Shown here piece after piece: positions 52,501-57,304 of a stretch of 64,000 nt of DNA. The stretch is from NCBI RefSeq assembly GCF_018812025.1, contig NC_063058.1, forward strand, positions 23,858,645-23,922,644, written 5' to 3'. The translations under genes were made by a program, and so were the position numbers. This DNA comes from Megalobrama amblycephala (Eukaryota > Chordata > Actinopteri > Cypriniformes > Xenocyprididae). The notes under the pieces are model-generated. The model was not told where the DNA came from. It saw only the letters and a program-made list of their open reading frames with translations, and did not search any database. The number at the start of each line of letters is the position of its first letter. Position 1 is the stretch's first letter.

Positions 52501-55500
52501 GAGTATTTAACAGCCGTTGGTGCACGTCTCTGAACGGCAGGTGGATTAAACCCACCGAACGACGTGGTTCCAAACCACTTTATGTCCCTAACAAAACACT
52601 AAGTGCTGCAGTTACTAGTGGTACATCACAGCTTGAATCAGTGCACCAAAGAGAAGAGAAGCAGATGCAACACCTAGCGAGTAGATCAAACGCACCAAAA
52701 ATGCAATCTAGGTAGGTGGCTCGCTAGGTTTTCAAGCACAGTTAGCAGTATGCATGTTTACACAACGACAGATTCTGGCTCTCTTACCTGAAAGAACCTT
52801 TAAAACACTCACAACCTAAGAGCTTCTGCAATATGGCAACCCGACAGATCTGGCAACCCCGCTGTGGACGCACTGATTGGAACGGCAAAGAAAGAGTCAG
52901 GGGAGAAAGAGAGAGATCCTTACCTGTTGTCATTCAGCTGTGTGTATCTGGGCTGAGGGTCTGGATCTCTGTCATTCACATCATAACTGGCGTAAGGATC
53001 CTTAAAATAAAACAGCATAAAGCGAAAGGATCAAATTGCAACACTCAACCTTCAGTTGTCACTGAGAATACATTGGATTTTTTCTTGCATTGCTGAGATG
53101 CACACCTACATAGACCGCATTTTTAGGCACTGTAGACATATTTGGATATTCACACTAGGGATATGCAGAACTACATATTTTAATAATTAATTAGTTGGTA
53201 TAATTAGGCAAATGTAAGGTTATGTCTCCCGCACCGATATGTTTCTCATGGAGCTAACTGCCTGCTCATTTGAATTCAACTAGTAGAGGTGGCTAAGGTG
53301 AAATGGCGCAAACCCCTGAGACACCTGAGGCAAGAAAGATATGAGCAGAGAGTATTATGGGACAGAATGTACAATAAGGCTGAACAGAAATATTCGGTAA
53401 CATCTCCAAATACCTCATGAAGTCTAATTTCTATGCAAAACTAGGTATTACGCAAAGTTTTCATAATCCTGAGTTATTACTAAAACTACATTTCTACTGT
53501 GCAAAGTACTTTAACAGGAAATTATGAGTTTCTGAATCAGAACATTAAGAATTCAGTGAACCAGAAATGTTCAAAATTACATATTATCAAAACCGGCTAG
53601 TAAGTGGGCCATCTGAATGACTCATCAGTGTTAATATAGCCCTTTATAATTAGGCTGATTTAGGGTCATGTCCACCACACACAGATCAGATGTGTTTCTT
53701 ATGGGTCGCTCATTTAAGATGTGTGATTTAATTTATTATGAATTTACAGATGCTTTTTTTCAGAGTTTACCACAAAAACATGTCAACAACATGCTATAAA
53801 TATCTCCAAAAAGATGAATCTCTTAATTCATCCCCTTTATCGCACCACTTCTTAAAAAAAAAAAAAAGATGACAAGATCATCAGTGCATGCTAGAGAAAA
53901 TGAAATCTCTACAATACTATTCATCTTAACCTTAAGCCTGATATATGAAATGGAATTTTAAATGAATTTTAAACATTAGACTTTTATGATAATTGATTAA
54001 TCACAACAAAAAATAGATTTTTCCATTGCATTTACAATTACATTTCAATTCATTTTAGAGATCGATCGATATGGGTTTTTCTATAACCAATGCCGATGCC
54101 GATATTTAGAGGTCAGGGTCAGCCGATGGCCGATATGTGCTGGCCGATTTTTAGGGCTAATATCTTGAAGTTTTCCCCTTCATTTGCATGCTAAAAAGTC
54201 ACACTAATAATAAGTGGATGCACAACATTTCTAAACTTAACATCATTTATTGAACACTGACTTGAACCATCTCTCGAATCTTAATTTTGTGCACCGCACT
54301 GGTTTTAAATAAAATATTTATCCAAAGTTAACAAACAAATCAATAAATAATATAAAAAAATCTGTCAATCATTTACATAAAAGTTTTAGAGCATTTATCA
54401 AGCAGAATTTTTCAAGTTTGTTGGAACAAAAATGTAAACTTAAATATACATTTAAATAAAATAAATACAACTTTATAAATAAAAATCAATTATCATGCCT
54501 TGTATTTATTTAAACAAAAATACAGTAAAAAACAGTAATATTGAGAAATATTATAACAATTTAAAATAACAGTTTTCGATTGTATATCGATTGAAATATA
54601 TGTTTGTGAAAAAAGATGGCTCACGTAATTTCTCGCTAGATCAGGGTGATCTTTCTCGATGCCGTCATCTAGAATGGTCACGACCACTCCTCTTCCTGTG
54701 AAGCCCTGAGCCCAGGCCTCCTTAACATTCAGGTCTCCATGACTGGGATTGTACTGCAAGGAAAAATACTGTTAACCATTAGCAAGATTTTACATGCAAG
54801 CTCACTGGAGGTGGGCAAAACAAGAAATTATTTCTCAGTTCTTTTATTTCCCCTCTGCAAAGGCAAATGTTGGACTTTGTAAAGCTCCTGTGTGCAGCAC
54901 AGAGGAGCATGAGCCCTCCAAGCCATTCTGGGAGAAGGGCGAGTTAACCGAGTCTTACACAATTTGACCGAGACCTCCCAGTAGGGGAAAGCCCATCTGC
55001 AGGACTTTATGCACACACGCTGATATTTTACCCTTGCCATTGAGAAAGGCCCAGCCGCAGGAGCTAATGTAAATGAAAGATGACTGCTGACACAGTCACA
55101 CACTTTTCCCTCCCAGATGGCAGCCTGTCGGCAGGACAATCCCAACAAGGTGCAGAAACTCATTCCTTTTAACCCAACAGCTTTTTCCCCAGTGAAGCTT
55201 TACGTTCAATGCCATCTGTTAAAATGCCACAGCTGAATATTTCCTTCAACGTGGAAGGACGAACATAAAACATAAATGTGGAAATTTGGTGCAGAAACAC
55301 AATGAAGTACTTCAATTGGCATGTCTTCAGATAAGTGCCCCCTTCGCAACCTTCTCTCCCCAATAAAAAAACACAAAAATAAGCAGACAGAATAAAATTG
55401 CTCTTCATTCTGTGTTGCTTCTTCAGAGTAAACAACTTAAAAAGCATTCATTCCATTGTCAGCAACGATACAATCTCCATTTTAGAGTAAAAAAATCACA

Positions 55501-57272
55501 AAGCGCTAGCTTTTCGGGTAATGTTTGACAGTAACATGTACAGATGTGGTTTAAAAGAGGTTGCGAAGGAGCTGAAACTTTAACAGATTAGTATGCTAAT
55601 GGGGAACGGCAGCTCTCGCGTTTGTTTTGTCATCCGTGGCCTAGGATGCTCTTTGGTCATTCGGTTCGCACATTAATATGTTTTAGACTACGCCTTGTGC
55701 TCTGAATACAGAACAGAGCTTTAAAAGCAGCTATGCAAACAAACATTTGAAGACACACAGATGTGAGCGGGCATTCATACATACACCCACACAGAGTAAT
55801 TATTTTGTGTAAGATTTGTATATACTCAGTGAGTCAGACTCATTCGGAATCTGTCATCACTTAATGAAAAAGATTTAAAAGATTCTGCAAAGGTTAATAT
55901 GATGTTGTCTCTTCTCTGTCAGTGAACGTGACCATCAATACATTAGCTCACTTCCCTTTTGGTGACTGCCTGTGTGTGTGTGTGTGTGTTTGTGTGTGCG
56001 GAGGTCAAAGGACTAACCTGAATAACAAATATTTATATATTCATGGCTTATTTATGCCACCATTCGATTTGACATGAAATTTGCAACTCATTTCACATCT
56101 GATGTATTTTAGAGTCAAACAAAATATCCTGCAGGAAATATTGTAGAGCAGGACTTGTGTTATCCACTGTAATTCGACAGGATATAAAACATTGCGCTTT
56201 TTATACTACTGAATTTTATCCAATTAAAAATTTTTAGCTAATTACTTTTAAAAAAAAATAAAGGGTTATTCTGAACTCCCTTAAATAAAAAATTGAAATG
56301 TATGTTTATCTGACATTATTCTGTATATATCTACTAGGGGCAGTGTTGGGGAAAGTTACTTTTAAAAGTAATGCATTACTATATTGTAGGGCTGTCAAAA
56401 TAACGCGTTAATTTCGATGAATTAATCTGAGAAAAAATAACGCGTTAAAAAAAATAATGCAGATTAATCCACTCCGTATTGACCTTTGAACCTTGAGCCG
56501 TTCTAGTCACCATTCGACTGTAAAATGAAGGAGGGAGACGACTGCTGCGCTGACGGACAGATCGAGCAGGGCTCCTCCCTCATGCACGCGAGAAAGTAAG
56601 CACCGTCTTTGCACTCTCTCTACCTCACACATAATATCTAAATCAACTGACACAATGCTAAAAGTTCGTAAGACCGAATCCATGTTTCACGAGGCGCATT
56701 CGGAGAATGACAGGCGCCCTGCACGTGCAGCTGACATAAACCACACTTTCAGTAAACAAAAAGAAAATCCTATCCAGTGGTAAAGTGTTTTCCGTGTTGA
56801 CAAATCTTTTGCGATGTCCTAATAACAGTCGCGATACGCACGCAACGCGTCAACGTCCGCTAATGTCCAATTCGCGACCTAATGACTCATTTGAACAGAT
56901 TCATTTTAATGAATCATGACAACAACTGATCTGTCCACACGGTCTATAATGAATCATTTACTCGAACAACTCTGAAATGAGAACATAAGTGTGCTTACCC
57001 CATTTAGCAAGAGTGGTTAGTGAAATTAGCCTTAATAATCCACAATATTTTCAGGTTATTTAAATGACAATGTGTAGTAAATTAGGCCTACCTATAAAAT
57101 CAGTTAGTTTAGACTGGAGTGAGGTGATACCAGAACAAAGCAAGTTGTTGTTAGCTAGGTGCATTCAATTGTATATGGTAGAAAATTATATTATTAGTTA
57201 ATATAAAATGCTACTTTTTAATACTTTTCAGGTTTAGCAAAAAAGCATCTTCTCTTACAAAGCTATAAAATC

Positions 57273-57304
<32 letters not shown>
